From contig DATFXF010000352.1 of the NCBI GenBank assembly GCA_035258565.1, positions 1 to 6,226 of the forward strand: 6,226 nucleotides of DNA, given 5' to 3'. The notes beneath the pieces were generated by a model. It saw nothing but the letters and a program-made list of their open reading frames with translations. It did no database searches and was not told the DNA's origin. This DNA is from DATFXF01 sp035258565 (lineage in GTDB: Bacteria > Acidobacteriota > Terriglobia > Acidiferrales > UBA7541). A program made the translations under genes and the position numbers. Below are positions 5,477 through 6,226 of this stretch, piece after piece (within the stretch, counting starts at the first letter, position 1; every line of letters begins with the position of its first letter).

Positions 5477-5568
5477 CGTCGCCGTCACCCTGCAAAATGC
5501 GGCAAATTGCTGCGTCACGTGCGCACGGGCGCTCAGGGCGCCCGCCGGGTTTTCGCTCGTAGGCCAAC

Positions 5569-5603
5569 GGCGAGGCGAAAGAGCGTGCCCCGATCGCCTC
5601 GCC
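5569..5603 (-). terminator. strong inverted repeat just after the PhnD-like stop
   Basis: GGCGAGGCGA (5569-5578) and TCGCCTCGCC (5594-5603) are perfectly complementary 10-mers separated by 15 bases, one base beyond the stop of the leftward PhnD-like gene. A transcript of that gene would fold a stable stem here. There is no T-run after it on the minus strand, so it is not a canonical intrinsic terminator; it may stop, stabilise or simply decorate the 3' end. Confidence 0.35.
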
Positions 5604-5604
5604 A

Positions 5605-6226
5605 TCACTTCTCGCGTGCGCCCGCCGGCTGGCCTGCGAACTCGTCCTCGAACGCGATCGCCGCCGCGAGCTCCTCGTAGCCATGCGCCCGCCCAGGCTG
5701 CCATGACCTGAGCCCCTCAAGTTCCATCACCGGGCGCCACCGCGGGTGGCCGTAGTCCATCTTCAGGAGGGCGTCAGTCCAGCGCTTGGCGACATCCGGA
5801 TCGAAGTCCCCTAAGGCGGTGAAATTGCAGTGGCTGTACGGCGCGGATTGCCAAACGCAGCTCAACACCGCCGGATCGATGCGGCCGTGCGCGCACTCCC
5901 GATCCCACGTCGGCCGGCCTATCATGCCGGCGTCGGCGGCGCCGTCGGTGAGCGCGCGCACGACCTCCAAGTCGCCCGCCGGGCCCGCCGCGTACGATCG
6001 GAGCACCACGTCGCGGGCGCTATCGAGCCCGGCCTGGCGAAGGTAGTAAAGCGGCAGAATCGCGCCCCAGCGCGAGCCGCCGTCGCCAAGGGCGAGCCGC
6101 TTTCCTCGGAGATCGTCGAGGCCGCCGATGCCGCTGTCGCGCCGCGCAATCATCACCGTTGTAAAGTCCACGTCCACGTCGCGCATCGCCAGCACCCGGC
6201 AGTCGGCCGAGCGCGCGGCGCAGCGG
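5605..6226 (-). CDS. PhnD-like phosphate/phosphonate ABC transporter substrate-binding protein (5' end cut by right edge)
   Basis: The gene reads leftward from beyond the window; 206 residues and the TGA at 5605-5607 are present. The frame is open to the right edge, so the GTG at 6195 is probably internal: the residues before it (ADCRVLAMRDVDVDFTTVMI) match the family's strand leading to the ligand site. Then come ARRDSGIGGLDDLRGKRLAL, GDGGSRWGAILPLYYLRQAG (the loop and helix that hold the anionic ligand in PhnD-type proteins), a segment with VVRALTDGAADAGMIG, and a C-terminal MDYGHPRWRPVMELEGLRSW. The family has a type II periplasmic-binding fold and usually about 280-300 residues, so the signal peptide and first lobe strand are missing here. 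Ligand may be phosphonate, phosphate or another anion; no permease or ATPase gene is visible downstream. Confidence 0.8.
   Translation of the reverse strand, partial: RCAARSADCRVLAMRDVDVDFTTVMIARRDSGIGGLDDLRGKRLALGDGGSRWGAILPLYYLRQAGLDSARDVVLRSYAAGPAGDLEVVRALTDGAADAGMIGRPTWDRECAHGRIDPAVLSCVWQSAPYSHCNFTALGDFDPDVAKRWTDALLKMDYGHPRWRPVMELEGLRSWQPGRAHGYEELAAAIAFEDEFAGQPAGAREK

Larger units (their letters stand above)
5208..5604. other. intergenic region without a supported gene
   Basis: I see no credible gene here on either strand; open frames across it have unnatural composition. It holds palindrome copy 5, a 12-base perfect palindrome CTGGCGCGCCAG at 5355-5366, the tRNA-end fragment, the short inverted repeat at 5462-5476, a GC-rich 7-pair hairpin at 5526-5544 followed by TTTT at 5550-5553 (a weak rightward terminator candidate) and the stem after the PhnD-like gene. 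Confidence 0.55.

Noticed and set aside
5425..5500. Complete tRNA gene
   Set aside because: Only the last 21 bases of a tRNA are present; no anticodon arm, D-arm or 5' acceptor strand follows.
5232..5711. Rightward 159-residue open frame
   Set aside because: It crosses the tRNA-end fragment and runs antisense into the PhnD-like gene, with Arg/Pro-rich composition.

Overview
The window looks like a mosaic piece of a bacterial chromosome, probably from a moderately to highly GC-rich environmental bacterium. The evidence is bacterial gene density, Shine-Dalgarno sites, an exopolysaccharide-type glycosyltransferase pair, an IS3 remnant, a phage-like gene block and a phosphonate-type binding protein. 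No rRNA or intact tRNA is present, so I cannot place it taxonomically. The left third is visibly less GC-rich than the stretch right of about 4600, which fits separate origins.

Left region (1-1671): two divergent GT4-type glycosyltransferase genes, one cut by the left edge, probably from a surface or exopolysaccharide locus. Then 1672-2279 is a gene graveyard: a fragment of a small conserved bacterial family, the helix-turn-helix part of an IS3-family transposase, and a backwards fragment of a polysaccharide deacetylase, packed end to end with none complete.

Centre (2280-5207): a phage- or integrative-element-like early module. A leftward XRE repressor faces a rightward operon across an AT-rich control region with inverted-repeat operators. 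The operon has a small possibly OB-fold protein, a PD-(D/E)XK exonuclease of the RecB/Cas4 type (split by an apparent -1 frameshift, with a GTGA stop/start overlap), a helical protein resembling the front module of DUF222-type HNH proteins, and then a separate small HNH endonuclease. The layout suggests DNA-end processing or recombination under a repressor, but this is inferred from family and order.

Right region (5208-6226): four clear copies and one half copy of a palindrome with core TTTGCCCACGTGGGCAAA lie between 4721 and 5256, flanking the HNH gene and forming the C-terminal tails of two ORFs. At 5425-5445 there is a 21-base piece that reads, on the minus strand, as the 3' end of a tRNA including CCA, best fitting tRNA-Tyr; this looks like an attachment-site scar. 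The window ends in a leftward PhnD-like substrate-binding protein cut by the right edge.

The observations most worth following are the palindrome family around the HNH gene, the tRNA-end scar, and the frameshifted nuclease paired with an unrecognised possibly OB-fold protein.
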